DNA of 64,000 nt, from positions 25,530 to 89,529 of the forward strand of contig CANFRV010000016.1 in assembly GCA_947449575.1 (NCBI GenBank). The letters run 5' to 3'. A program made the translations under genes and the position numbers. The DNA is from Flavobacteriales bacterium. GTDB taxonomy: Bacteria > Bacteroidota > Bacteroidia > Flavobacteriales_D > Crocinitomicaceae. Positions 1 to 8,316 of the stretch are shown here, piece after piece. The notes beneath the pieces were generated by a model. That model ran no database searches, had not been told where the DNA came from, and saw only the letters and a list, made by a program, of their open reading frames with translations. Numbering within the stretch: the stretch's first letter is position 1; the number at the start of each line of letters is the position of its first letter.

Positions 1-790
1 ATACATCCGCTAAATTTTTTACTAAAATTGGATTTCCATTTGCTTCATCAACAATAATATTTTCAATGTCTTCAATTGATTTTAACAAACCTATTCCTCT
101 AATTACATAGGCTTGCCCATTTTTTTCAATTACATCTCCTCCAACATTTAAATTACTTTTCGTAGTTGCCTCAAATACTTGTAAAGGAGTGATATTGTAC
201 CTTGCTAATCTATTTGGATCAATACTTATTTCATAGGTTTTTTCTTGACCACCAAATGCAACTAAATCAGCGACACCAGGCACAGCTCTCAATTGACGAT
301 CTATTACCCAGTTTTGAATCGTTAATAATTCGCGGGTATCTCGAGAATCACTTGTCAAAACATACCTAAAAACTTCTCCTGTTGGGCCATAAGGAGGCTG
401 CACATCAGGCTCAACCGCTTCTGGTAAAGTAACAGTTTTTAATAAATTATTAACCTGCTGTCTAGCGAATATATCTTCAACGTTATCTTCAAAAATGATC
501 TTTATTACTGACAATCCAAACATCGTAATACTTCGAACGCTTGTTTTCTTTTGAACAGAATTCATGGCAATTTCGATAGGAGAAGTTACAAATCGTTCGA
601 TTTCTTCAGCACTTTTTCCATTCCACTCTGTAACAATAATTATCTGCGTGTTGGTAACATCGGGAAATGCCTCGATCGGCATATTTTTAAATGAAATATA
701 TCCTGCAAGAACAATTACTCCAACCCAGAAAAAAGTAAATCCTTTATTTTTTAAAGAAAAAGCAATAATATTATTAATAAATTTATTCAT
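1..790 (-). CDS. CzcA/CusA-type heavy-metal RND efflux pump, N-terminal part (cut by window edge)
   Basis: The inner-membrane proton-driven pump of a tripartite metal efflux system. I translated it directly: the ATG at 788-790 opens a frame of 263 codons that stays open to the window edge, so about a quarter of a roughly 1000-residue protein is present. It begins MNKFINNIIAFSLKNK, followed by a membrane segment around residues 15-32. The segment MPIEAFPDVTNTQI is characteristic of the CzcA/CusA (HME-RND) family, as is the following porter-domain sequence with ERFVTSPIE and GLSVIKIIFED. The upstream adaptor gene ends 6 bases before this start, so it is the last visible gene of the efflux operon. 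Substrate metal (Cu, Ag, Co, Zn or Cd) cannot be told because the transmembrane selectivity residues lie outside the window. Confidence 0.9.
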   Translation of the reverse strand, partial: MNKFINNIIAFSLKNKGFTFFWVGVIVLAGYISFKNMPIEAFPDVTNTQIIIVTEWNGKSAEEIERFVTSPIEIAMNSVQKKTSVRSITMFGLSVIKIIFEDNVEDIFARQQVNNLLKTVTLPEAVEPDVQPPYGPTGEVFRYVLTSDSRDTRELLTIQNWVIDRQLRAVPGVADLVAFGGQEKTYEISIDPNRLARYNITPLQVFEATTKSNLNVGGDVIEKNGQAYVIRGIGLLKSIEDIENIIVDEANGNPILVKNLADV

Positions 791-796
791 AATAGA

Positions 797-1882
797 TTAG
801 TCATTTAATGCATCATAAATCAAAAGTTGATTATGAGTAATCACTCTTTCATTGTTTTTTAAACCATGCTTAATATATGTCACGTCTCCAACTTGACTAT
901 ACACCTCGACCAGTCTAGTTTGAATGTCATTTTTACTATTAAAAATCATGACAAAATATTTATTCTTATCAAAAATAATTGCCTCAGAAGGAACGCCAAT
1001 CATCTTATGATCAGCATTATATGTCAATTTTATGGTCGCTAGCATTTCAGGCTTCAGCAGATAACCAGGATTAGAAAGTTTAATTCGAACTTCCATTGCC
1101 TTCGTTTCAGGATCAATAATATTAAAAATTTTATCCACTTTACCATAAAAAACTTTTTCCTCAGAACTTAAAGTACTTACTTGTGCATCAACTCCTAATT
1201 TTACTAAATTTATGTCATTTTCGTTCACGTTTGCTAAGGCCCAAACATCTTTAATGTCAGCTATATCAAAGATGTTATTAGTATTATCACTTCGCAGAAT
1301 CATCCCTTCGTTGATGCTTTTTTGAATAATAAAACCATCGATTGGAGCTCTTACTTCGTATAGTGAACCTATTCCGATATTATAGATTTTGTATGTTTCC
1401 TGTATACTGTTTAGTTGAGCTTTAGCTTTTTCAACTCTACTTTTCGCCTCCAATACTTCTCTTTCCGAATTTAATTTCCCTTCAAATAATTCTTGTGTTA
1501 CTTTCAAGTTATTTGTTTCAACAAGTAAATCATTTTTAGCATGAATCAATTGCCGATCAAAATCAGCCACTTCAGTACTACGAATTGAAGCTAATATTTG
1601 TCCCTTTTTCACATAATCCCCTAGTTCAATATTGACAGAAATAACATTTCCTCCAACAATTGGATAAATTTCAATCATCTTATTATTATCTGTCGTAATC
1701 TTACCATAAAAATTTAATTCCGTTTTTACCGTTTGTAATTTCGCCTTGGAGGTAGTAGTACTGTTCAACATTGTATTACTTAATACAAATGTTTCTTTTG
1801 TTTCTTTAATTTCACCATTGTTCTTGCAACCAACAAGTAAAATAATTGCCACAAAATAAATAATCGTTGAAAATTGCTTCAT
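797..1882 (-). CDS. CzcB/CusB-type periplasmic adaptor lipoprotein of metal efflux system
   Basis: A membrane-fusion protein that bridges the RND pump and the outer-membrane channel. It has a lipoprotein signal with lipobox LVGC (Cys19). The fold order is typical: a lipoyl/barrel-sandwich half (GGNVISVNIELGDYVKKGQI, about 77-96), an alpha-helical hairpin (about 105-155), the second lipoyl half (APIDGFIIQKSINEGM), then beta-barrel and membrane-proximal domains. The length of 361 residues is usual for the family. It lies 4 bases after the channel gene and 6 bases before the pump gene, so the three are almost certainly one transcript. No His-rich metal-binding N-terminal extension is visible, unlike some CusB/CzcB relatives. 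Confidence 0.9.
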   Translation of the reverse strand: MKQFSTIIYFVAIILLVGCKNNGEIKETKETFVLSNTMLNSTTTSKAKLQTVKTELNFYGKITTDNNKMIEIYPIVGGNVISVNIELGDYVKKGQILASIRSTEVADFDRQLIHAKNDLLVETNNLKVTQELFEGKLNSEREVLEAKSRVEKAKAQLNSIQETYKIYNIGIGSLYEVRAPIDGFIIQKSINEGMILRSDNTNNIFDIADIKDVWALANVNENDINLVKLGVDAQVSTLSSEEKVFYGKVDKIFNIIDPETKAMEVRIKLSNPGYLLKPEMLATIKLTYNADHKMIGVPSEAIIFDKNKYFVMIFNSKNDIQTRLVEVYSQVGDVTYIKHGLKNNERVITHNQLLIYDALND

Positions 1883-1886
1883 ATTT

Positions 1887-3143
1887 TTAGAAAATTGAAC
1901 TGTTAATTGTAATGTTTAATTCTTCACCAGAAACGATTAAGTTTTTTTCAAATTCATCAAATTGAATCGACATTTCGTTATAACTTTCCATAAAATCGGT
2001 GAATTCTAGAACACTAATATTTCGTTTTTTAAAATTGGTTAGTACACCATTGTATACTATGTCAAAATCTTTAATTTTTGATGTGGGAAAATCTAAATAA
2101 TTCTTTTTTGCTTCATTCCATTTGTTAACTGCTGCTGAAATTTCTATTTTTAATTTTATTGCTACCACTTCTTGATCTAATTTTGATTGATCTAAAATAG
2201 TTTTTGCAAATTTTATATTTCCTTGATTTCTGTTCAATATCGGGATCGGGATTCCAATTGTTAAATTCAACTGATTATTGAAAGCGCCTCCTCTTTGATC
2301 ATAAGATGCTCCCAAGTTTAAGTTCGGTATTGCCATTGATTGAGCCAACTTTAAATTCCATTCTTTTGCTTCAATATTTTTAATGGCTAATAGAAAATCT
2401 GGCCTAGTTTGCATCGATAAACTGTCTAAAACTGTATTCCTAGAAATTTCTTTATTCAAATATTTTTTTACAAGTTTCTCTTCCTCAACAATTGGTATTA
2501 TCAATTGATTTTCATTGAGCATTAGTTGAAGAATTGCTTGTTCTTCGATGTTATTATTAACAAATTCAATCCTTTCATTTTTGAATTTTAGAAGCAAGGA
2601 TTCAAGCCGAACCATCTCTTTTAAAGGTAAATTTCCCTTTTGAGTTTGAACTTCATATGCTTTTACTAAGGAATCAATATTAGAGATTTGAATATTTGTT
2701 TTTTCAATTTTTTTATTATTGAAATAAACTAAATAAAAACTCTTTCTCAGTTGAAATTTTAAATTTCTGAGTAAATCCTGAAATTCAAGTTCAGCCATTT
2801 GTTCATTTGCTTTGTAAAACTGAATTTGATTATTTCTCTTACCTCCTAAGTATATTACTTGTTGGATTTGAAGAGCCTTTTCTCCTTTTGAGCCAACATC
2901 AAAAGACTTTCTATTATTAGGATTAAAAGCATTAAAATCTGCATTAAATACAGGGTTTTCCCATAATTTTGCTTGAATTGTCAATGCTCTAGATGCTTCA
3001 ATATTGAAATTTGAAGCCAATAATAATAAATTTTTTTCCAGGAATTGAGCTTCACATTTTACGATATCATATTTCTCTTGAGAAAAAGAAGAAGTTGAAA
3101 TAGTAAAAACAATAAAGAATTTAAAGAATTTAAAGAATTTCAT
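1887..3143 (-). CDS. TolC-family outer-membrane efflux channel (CzcC/CusC-like)
   Basis: The outer-membrane factor of the tripartite metal efflux system. It is 418 residues with an N-terminal signal peptide ending near SSFSQ. The protein has the two long helical halves of TolC-family channels, including LWENPVFNADFNAFNP near residues 60-75 and the family-typical LQIQQVIYLGGKRNNQI near 90-106, repeated in the second half as NLGASYDQRGGAFNNQLNL. It is the first gene of the czcCBA-like operon. Just after the ATG lie three perfect copies of a 9-base unit encoding Lys-Phe-Phe, giving an unusually Phe-rich n-region of the signal peptide. Confidence 0.88.
   Translation of the reverse strand: MKFFKFFKFFIVFTISTSSFSQEKYDIVKCEAQFLEKNLLLLASNFNIEASRALTIQAKLWENPVFNADFNAFNPNNRKSFDVGSKGEKALQIQQVIYLGGKRNNQIQFYKANEQMAELEFQDLLRNLKFQLRKSFYLVYFNNKKIEKTNIQISNIDSLVKAYEVQTQKGNLPLKEMVRLESLLLKFKNERIEFVNNNIEEQAILQLMLNENQLIIPIVEEEKLVKKYLNKEISRNTVLDSLSMQTRPDFLLAIKNIEAKEWNLKLAQSMAIPNLNLGASYDQRGGAFNNQLNLTIGIPIPILNRNQGNIKFAKTILDQSKLDQEVVAIKLKIEISAAVNKWNEAKKNYLDFPTSKIKDFDIVYNGVLTNFKKRNISVLEFTDFMESYNEMSIQFDEFEKNLIVSGEELNITINSSIF
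3114..3140 (-). repeat. Three tandem 9-base units at the 5' end of the efflux channel gene
   Basis: Directly after the start codon the coding strand reads AAATTCTTT three times without change, encoding (Lys-Phe-Phe)x3 in the signal peptide. Changes in copy number would keep the frame and only alter the length of the n/h-region. Confidence 0.9.
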
Positions 3144-3160
3144 TAGTCAATACTTTTTTG

Positions 3161-3190
3161 CGAAAGTACTACACAACCGATATATTTCAA
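3161..3190 (-). promoter_or_regulatory. Possible promoter of the metal efflux operon
   Basis: On the minus strand a TTG (3190-3188), a 19-base spacer and TACTTTCG (3168-3161) lie 18 bases upstream of the channel gene. This differs at one position from the Bacteroidota pattern TTG-N17..23-TAnnTTTG. Weak match; position is right. Confidence 0.35.
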
Positions 3191-3218
3191 CCTTAAAAAT
3201 AGCTTAAAAATAGAAAAA

Positions 3219-4577
3219 CTACCTAAAAATAATTGTAAAAACATTCAAATTATCAGAAGGATTTGAATAGATAATTTCTCCATTATGCTGCATTACAATG
3301 CGATAAACTATTCTTAGTCCTAAACCTGTTCCATTTATGTTCTTTGTATTTTTACCTCGCATAAAAGGCTGAAAAAGATTTTTTCTTTCATCCTCCAAAA
3401 TTATTGGTCCGGAATTAATGATTTGCAATTTTAAATTATTTTTTTCTTGTGATATTTTCACAATTGCCTTTTTATCAATAGAATAAATACAAGCGTTTTT
3501 TAAGAGATTCTTCACCGCAATTTCAAGCAAGGATCGATTACCTTTTAATTCAATTAAATCAACTATATTTTCAGTAACGTTAATTTCCAACTTTATCTTA
3601 AAATCAGGATAAGATACATTTATCTTTTCAATACAATCATAAATGATTTCATCAATCCTATGGAACTGATTTTCGCTCTCATGTTGAATATTTAGTTTTG
3701 ATAATACTAGCAATGAATTAATCAATTCCGTTAATTGATCAATATCAGAAAGTATTTTATTTAAAAATCTTCTCGATTCATCTGAAATGGTTTGGTCTGA
3801 AATCTTATTCTCTATTTGTACTGAAATTCTCGAGAGCGGAGTCCTTAATTCATGCGATACATTGGCTGTAAATTCCTTTTGAAATTTGTAGGATTGATCT
3901 ATCCTACTTAGCATTAAATTAAATTCATTAGCAATCAAATCAATTTCATTTTCTCCTTTGTTTAAATCAATTCTAGCATCTAAATTATTTTCATTAATTA
4001 TTTTTATTTTGCTATGAAAATTATTTAAAGGAATAAATAATTTTTTTACCAAAAAGGAGGAAAATATCCAAAAAGTCAAAGTGAAAATTAAATATGTAGA
4101 TATTAAAATATAAATCAAATACTCCAATTTTCTCTGACCATGGTCATCTTTTGCTGAAATCAGAGAATAATACTCTATCCCTTTATTTACATAATACAAC
4201 CCATACATTTCATAATTTCCATCACTTCTAAAAAAGGTATTTTGTTTTTTTAACTCTCTAAGATCATCCAATGTCCAAATAACTTTTGCATCATCTATGC
4301 TGCTGTAAATTAGTTGAAACTTAGAGTCAAAGATAAGCGTTTTTTCATCTTGCAATTCATGAATAGAATTATGATCAATAGCTTTTAATAAATGAATGTC
4401 AATTTCCTTGATATTCGCCAGTAATTTTATTGAAGTGATAGCTCTTTTTTCTAACCTATTTTCAAATTCTTCCTTTCTAAAATTTGAAAATAGGAACAAT
4501 ATAACGACAGATGCTAATCCATATAGAATTGAAAAAAGCAAACTAATCAATAATGATATTTTAGTTTTTAATTTCAT
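3219..4577 (-). CDS. Sensor histidine kinase, probably controlling the metal efflux operon
   Basis: A membrane-bound histidine kinase of 452 residues. It has a first membrane segment (about 8-30), a periplasmic sensor of roughly 120 residues, a second membrane segment (about 152-175), a HAMP-like linker, and a dimerisation/phosphoacceptor helix with SHELRTPLSR (His242). A HATPase domain follows with N-box NLLKNACIY and glycine box GTGLGL. Its start lies 17 bases inside the upstream response-regulator gene, so the two are co-translated. The adjacent efflux operon on the same strand, as in CusRS/CzcRS loci, suggests a metal sensor. That link is inferred from position; no metal-binding cluster is obvious in the sensor domain. 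Confidence 0.88.
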   Translation of the reverse strand: MKLKTKISLLISLLFSILYGLASVVILFLFSNFRKEEFENRLEKRAITSIKLLANIKEIDIHLLKAIDHNSIHELQDEKTLIFDSKFQLIYSSIDDAKVIWTLDDLRELKKQNTFFRSDGNYEMYGLYYVNKGIEYYSLISAKDDHGQRKLEYLIYILISTYLIFTLTFWIFSSFLVKKLFIPLNNFHSKIKIINENNLDARIDLNKGENEIDLIANEFNLMLSRIDQSYKFQKEFTANVSHELRTPLSRISVQIENKISDQTISDESRRFLNKILSDIDQLTELINSLLVLSKLNIQHESENQFHRIDEIIYDCIEKINVSYPDFKIKLEINVTENIVDLIELKGNRSLLEIAVKNLLKNACIYSIDKKAIVKISQEKNNLKLQIINSGPIILEDERKNLFQPFMRGKNTKNINGTGLGLRIVYRIVMQHNGEIIYSNPSDNLNVFTIIFR

Positions 4578-5250
4578 TTTCTTTTAAGTAATACCCGTAT
4601 CCAACTTTTGTATGAATTAATTTTTTTTCAAAATCTTTATCTATTTTTTTTCTTAAAAAATTAACATATACTTCTATTGTGTTTTGGTTTGTTTCGATAT
4701 GATAATCCCACAATTTACTAGCAATATCATTTTTTGAGACACAATCTCCTTTTTCTTTGGCTAAAATGAAAAGTAATTTAAATTCTTTTGGAGTCAAACT
4801 AATTTCTTGACCACCTCTAAGAACCTTTGAATTTTTTGTATAAATTTCTAAATCGGCAATTTTATAAAATTCCTGATCATCCTCATTAACTTCAGTGCTT
4901 CGGGTTAGCGAATAAACACGTGCTAATAGTTCTTCAAAATGAAACGGTTTAATTACATAATCATTAGCACCGTTTTCAAATGCTACCAATTTATCTTCTA
5001 GCATCCCCATTGCAGTGAGCATAATAATTGGAATTGTTTTATTTTCTGCACGTATTTTTCTACATATTTCTATTCCATTTATACCAGGCACATTAACATC
5101 CAAAATTACTAAATCGAATCCTGCTGAATGAAACAAATCCATAAATAATAAACCATCATCAATACAATTGCAAAAGATAGATTTCGAATCAAAAAATTTC
5201 TTTATTTCATTCGATAAAGTATAATCATCCTCTAACAATACTATTTTCAT
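4561..5250 (-). CDS. OmpR-family response regulator (CusR-like)
   Basis: A 229-residue DNA-binding response regulator. The receiver domain (1-120) has the acidic pocket at D8/D9, phosphoacceptor Asp51 in LVILDVNVPG, the MLTA threonine and the conserved Lys in VIKPFHFEEL. The C-terminal winged helix (about 130-225) contains SLTPKEFKLL and NTIEVYVNFLRKKID, typical of OmpR/PhoB regulators. It is the first gene of the pair with the kinase that overlaps its 3' end, and it probably activates the metal efflux operon that lies next downstream. Confidence 0.92.
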   Translation of the reverse strand: MKIVLLEDDYTLSNEIKKFFDSKSIFCNCIDDGLLFMDLFHSAGFDLVILDVNVPGINGIEICRKIRAENKTIPIIMLTAMGMLEDKLVAFENGANDYVIKPFHFEELLARVYSLTRSTEVNEDDQEFYKIADLEIYTKNSKVLRGGQEISLTPKEFKLLFILAKEKGDCVSKNDIASKLWDYHIETNQNTIEVYVNFLRKKIDKDFEKKLIHTKVGYGYYLKENEIKN

Positions 5251-5341
5251 TTCTCTGGTTTTATCTCTTGTAAAAGTAACAAAATTAATATCTCATACAC
5301 ACGATTATGAGCGAGAAGAGAAAAACTTTGAGAGAAAATTG

Positions 5342-5349
5342 TACCTTTG
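5342..5349 (+). promoter_or_regulatory. Bacteroidota -7 promoter element upstream of rhodanese gene
   Basis: TACCTTTG matches TAnnTTTG exactly and lies 46 bases before the rhodanese ATG, implying a leader of about 40 bases. No clear TTG at the -33 position. Confidence 0.5.
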
Positions 5350-5395
5350 ATTCAAGAATCTTTATTAACTCACATTTAATACAACAACAAACACA

Positions 5396-5710
5396 ATGAA
5401 TACGATTTCAGTTGAAGATTTAAGAACTTTACAAAATAGCGGAGCGGACTATCAATTAATAGATGTGCGTGAATTACACGAATTTGAAAATGCAAATATT
5501 CAAGGAATTTTAATTCCACTGGGAGAAATTCCGGCAAGATATGCTGAAATTTCAAAAGACAAAAAAGTAATTATTCACTGCCGATCGGGTGTGAGAAGTG
5601 CAAATGCAATTTCATTTCTGGAACAAAATTTTGGGTATACCAATTTATATAATCTGGAAGGTGGAATAATTGCTTGGGCAAATGAAATTGATGATTCGCT
5701 AATAATATAG
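5396..5710 (+). CDS. Single-domain rhodanese (sulfurtransferase-like)
   Basis: A small cytoplasmic rhodanese-fold protein of 104 residues. It begins with ISVEDLRTL, has the fold motif YQLIDVRELHEFENANIQG, and an active-site loop HCRSGVRS with catalytic Cys62, so it is likely able to form a persulfide. The short length matches GlpE/PspE-like single-domain rhodaneses. The next gene, a histidine kinase, starts 3 bases after its stop, so they are co-transcribed. Whether sulfur relay is linked to the kinase is unknown. Confidence 0.9.
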   Translation: MNTISVEDLRTLQNSGADYQLIDVRELHEFENANIQGILIPLGEIPARYAEISKDKKVIIHCRSGVRSANAISFLEQNFGYTNLYNLEGGIIAWANEIDDSLII

Positions 5711-5713
5711 TTA

Positions 5714-7084
5714 ATGCACAAATTCCTTAATACGATATATAAAAAAACGAATATTGTTATTCTGCTAGGAATCATTTCGTTGACTAGCATTTTAATAATT
5801 CAAGTTGCTTGGATTAAAAAGTCCATCGCTATCCAGCATACAAATATTGCTATTCACGAAAAGGAAGATTCTTTAAATTTAAAACAATTTTCTGAAAATA
5901 CACATATTGCATTAAGTAATGTACTTGCTGAGATAACCGAACATAGTCAGCATCCAACGGGAACTTATGGTGCTGTAAAACAAGTTCGTACAAATTATTT
6001 TACCGTTGATATCAGCGAAGAATTGAATCCATTCTATTTGGAGACTCTTTTAAAACATTGTTTTTATGAAGAACATGTTTTACAAGATTTTCAATACGGA
6101 ATTTACGATTGCTTTACCGATTCAATTATTTTTGGAAACTTAATAAAATATACTGCCAAAGATCATTATTATTCTTCCAATGATTCTACTTTCAAAGGTT
6201 CTTCTGAACAGATAAAATGGAAAAATGATGGTCATTATTTTACTGTCTTTTTTCCAAACGTGGAAATGAACATAATGGACGTGAATCCCGTGACCTATTC
6301 ACCTTGGTTCTTTGTGGTAACCATCGTGATTGTAGTAGTCTTTTTCTTTGGATATGCCATTACGATTATAACCAAACAAAAACGTCTATCCGATGTTAAA
6401 AATGATTTTATAAATAACATGACGCACGAACTTAAAACTCCTATTTCAACAATAAGTTTATCCAGTGAAATGCTAATGAAATTAGATTTTACAAAAGAAC
6501 CCGATCGTTTAAAACGATATGCTGGAATTATTTTTAAGGAAAATAAAAGATTGGAAAACCAAGTTGAAAGAGTTTTGAACGTGGCAAAATTAGATAAACA
6601 AAAATTATTTCTGCAAAAAACCGAAGTTGACATTCATAAACTAATCATAGAAGCAAAGGAAACATTTGAATTCAATCAGCTGGAACATGATGGGAAAATA
6701 ACGCTCGAACTGCACGCGACCAATCATGTGATTTTATCAGATCAAGTGCATATTACAAATGTCGTCTATAATTTATTAGATAATGCCATTAAATATTGCG
6801 AAAAAACACCCGAAATAATTATTCGAACATCCACAGACAAAAAAGGCCTAAATCTTGAATTTATTGACAATGGAATTGGTATGAATAAGGAGGATTTAAA
6901 AATTATTTTTGAAAAATTCTATCGAGTACCGAAAGGAAATCTTCACAATGTAAAAGGCTTCGGACTTGGATTGTTTTATGTGAAGATGATTATTGAGGAA
7001 CATGGAGGAACAATAAAAGTAAAAAGTGAACCAAATAATGGAACAACTTTTACTATTTGGTTACCTGAAATACAATCTTTTTGA
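5714..7084 (+). CDS. Sensor histidine kinase without an adjacent response regulator
   Basis: A 456-residue membrane histidine kinase. Membrane segments lie at about 13-35 and 195-217, flanking a periplasmic region of about 160 residues with no recognised sensor fold. The catalytic core has MTHELKTPISTIS with phosphoacceptor His238, the N-box NLLDNAIKY, the G1 box DNGIGM and GFGLGLFYV. There is no HAMP domain: the second membrane helix leads almost directly into the H-box helix, a layout common in Bacteroidota kinases. No regulator is adjacent on either side, so the partner is elsewhere or shared. It is coupled to the rhodanese gene. Confidence 0.88.
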   Translation: MHKFLNTIYKKTNIVILLGIISLTSILIIQVAWIKKSIAIQHTNIAIHEKEDSLNLKQFSENTHIALSNVLAEITEHSQHPTGTYGAVKQVRTNYFTVDISEELNPFYLETLLKHCFYEEHVLQDFQYGIYDCFTDSIIFGNLIKYTAKDHYYSSNDSTFKGSSEQIKWKNDGHYFTVFFPNVEMNIMDVNPVTYSPWFFVVTIVIVVVFFFGYAITIITKQKRLSDVKNDFINNMTHELKTPISTISLSSEMLMKLDFTKEPDRLKRYAGIIFKENKRLENQVERVLNVAKLDKQKLFLQKTEVDIHKLIIEAKETFEFNQLEHDGKITLELHATNHVILSDQVHITNVVYNLLDNAIKYCEKTPEIIIRTSTDKKGLNLEFIDNGIGMNKEDLKIIFEKFYRVPKGNLHNVKGFGLGLFYVKMIIEEHGGTIKVKSEPNNGTTFTIWLPEIQSF

Positions 7085-7085
7085 C

Positions 7086-7122
7086 AAATAATCAATCTAA
7101 AAAGTGTAGATCATTATTTTTT
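7086..7122 (+). terminator. Imperfect hairpin with T-run after the kinase gene
   Basis: Two arms (7087-7099 and 7107-7118) pair with a small internal loop around AAAAGTG, followed by a T-rich run. It overlaps the last codons of the convergent acireductone dioxygenase gene. The pairing is AT-rich, so the call is modest. Confidence 0.4.
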
Positions 7123-7653
7123 TACTTCAAAATTTAAATAATTTTGCTCAATCTTGGATCCGGTATATTCTGGAATCCAACCAGACATGTCAATAAAAAT
7201 TCGAATTGCCTTTACAAAAGGATTGCTTTCTCCTGCATCAAACCAATGTTTTGATCCTGCTGGAACAGAAATTAAATCTCCCTTTTCACACAATAAATTA
7301 AAAACAGGATTACCTTCTAAATTGAACCAAAAAATGCCTTTCCCATCCACAAAAAATCGAATTTCATCTTCTGAATGTATATGCTCAGCTAAAAATTTTT
7401 CACGAATCGCTTGGTAATTTTCTGTTAAAGAGTTAATTGAAATCACATCAGCTGTTTCATATCCACCTTCTTTCATAAATGGTGTTAAATCTTTTTGAAA
7501 TGCAGCTAAAATTTCTGCAGAGGTGGCAGAATCTTCAAAAGTCTCATGACATTCCCATTGATCAAAAAAAACATTCCTATCGTTTAAGAATTTTCTAATT
7601 TCAACTGGATTGGTAATTGTTGTATTTAATTCTGGAATTGAAAGTATCGCCAT
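7114..7653 (-). CDS. mtnD: Acireductone dioxygenase (methionine salvage)
   Basis: A cupin-fold metalloenzyme that oxidises acireductone to the 2-oxo acid precursor of methionine and formate (Fe form), or to methylthiopropionate, CO and formate (Ni form). It is 179 residues, the family size. All four metal ligands are visible: His91 and His93 in HIHSEDE, Glu97, and His136 in PAGSKHWFDAG. No other methionine-salvage gene lies nearby, so the rest of the pathway would be elsewhere. The gene is followed by nothing on its strand and preceded by a small unknown gene 26 bases upstream, possibly in one transcript. Confidence 0.93.
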   Translation of the reverse strand: MAILSIPELNTTITNPVEIRKFLNDRNVFFDQWECHETFEDSATSAEILAAFQKDLTPFMKEGGYETADVISINSLTENYQAIREKFLAEHIHSEDEIRFFVDGKGIFWFNLEGNPVFNLLCEKGDLISVPAGSKHWFDAGESNPFVKAIRIFIDMSGWIPEYTGSKIEQNYLNFEVKK

Positions 7654-7679
7654 CTTGATTTTTTTTCAAAATTAAACAA

Positions 7680-8105
7680 TTATTTTCGTTCTATCTCAGA
7701 AAAAATCCAGTCTAATGCCTTATCAGTAGAAGGGAAAATCTTTGTTGGCATGTCCGGCTTATTAAATTTAAGATAAAAATTAGCAATTATTTTTTGAGCA
7801 ACATTATTAATAACTACTGCATCTAAAAATGTATAATTATTACCAGAAGTTTCTGCTGCCCAAATTCTTATTTCTGGATCCATTTCTGCAAATGACTCAA
7901 ATTCATATAGATTATAAAATCTACCTGAACCATTTCTATCCAAAAATTCATGGCCCTTGAGAGCGTGTTCCATTGTTATTCTTTGCCCCTTTTTTATAAT
8001 AGCATGAAAAATTCTATTTTCATATAATCTAAAAAGGACAGGACCAATGTCGAGTTCATCGATAAGAGTAAAATTTAAATACCGTTTTTCTTTAAGCGTT
8101 TCCAA
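7680..8105 (-). CDS. Conserved small protein, possibly STAS/SpoIIAA-like
   Basis: I do not recognise this 141-residue protein with confidence. It has no signal peptide or membrane segment. Its alternating strand/helix pattern, and the ending KIFPSTDKALDWIFSEIERK, resemble small SpoIIAA/STAS-like proteins of Bacteroidota in which a C-terminal helix carries a DKALxWL signature. The start appears to be TTG at 8105: no in-frame ATG occurs near the N-terminus, and a stop lies 24-27 bases upstream. It could share a transcript with mtnD. Function unknown. Confidence 0.6.
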   Translation of the reverse strand: METLKEKRYLNFTLIDELDIGPVLFRLYENRIFHAIIKKGQRITMEHALKGHEFLDRNGSGRFYNLYEFESFAEMDPEIRIWAAETSGNNYTFLDAVVINNVAQKIIANFYLKFNKPDMPTKIFPSTDKALDWIFSEIERK

Positions 8106-8316
8106 AAAAATAGAAATTGTAATTAATTCCTATAAAAGTATGTATTAATTCGATAAATAGCAAATTATACTAGATGAAATTTTTGTAATTTGCTGCTGAG
8201 AAATGATGAACAAGTATTATTTTAAATTATTTAATCACATTAAAACGGTCGGACTATTCACAAATTATTATCTTTAAACCTTTCCTAATTAAAAAGAATA
8301 AAATAATTATTAAAGT

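Noticed and set aside
564..800. Plus-strand open frame of 78 codons at the left edge
   Set aside because: It lies antisense to the start of the CzcA-type pump, whose minus-strand translation is clearly a real RND protein.
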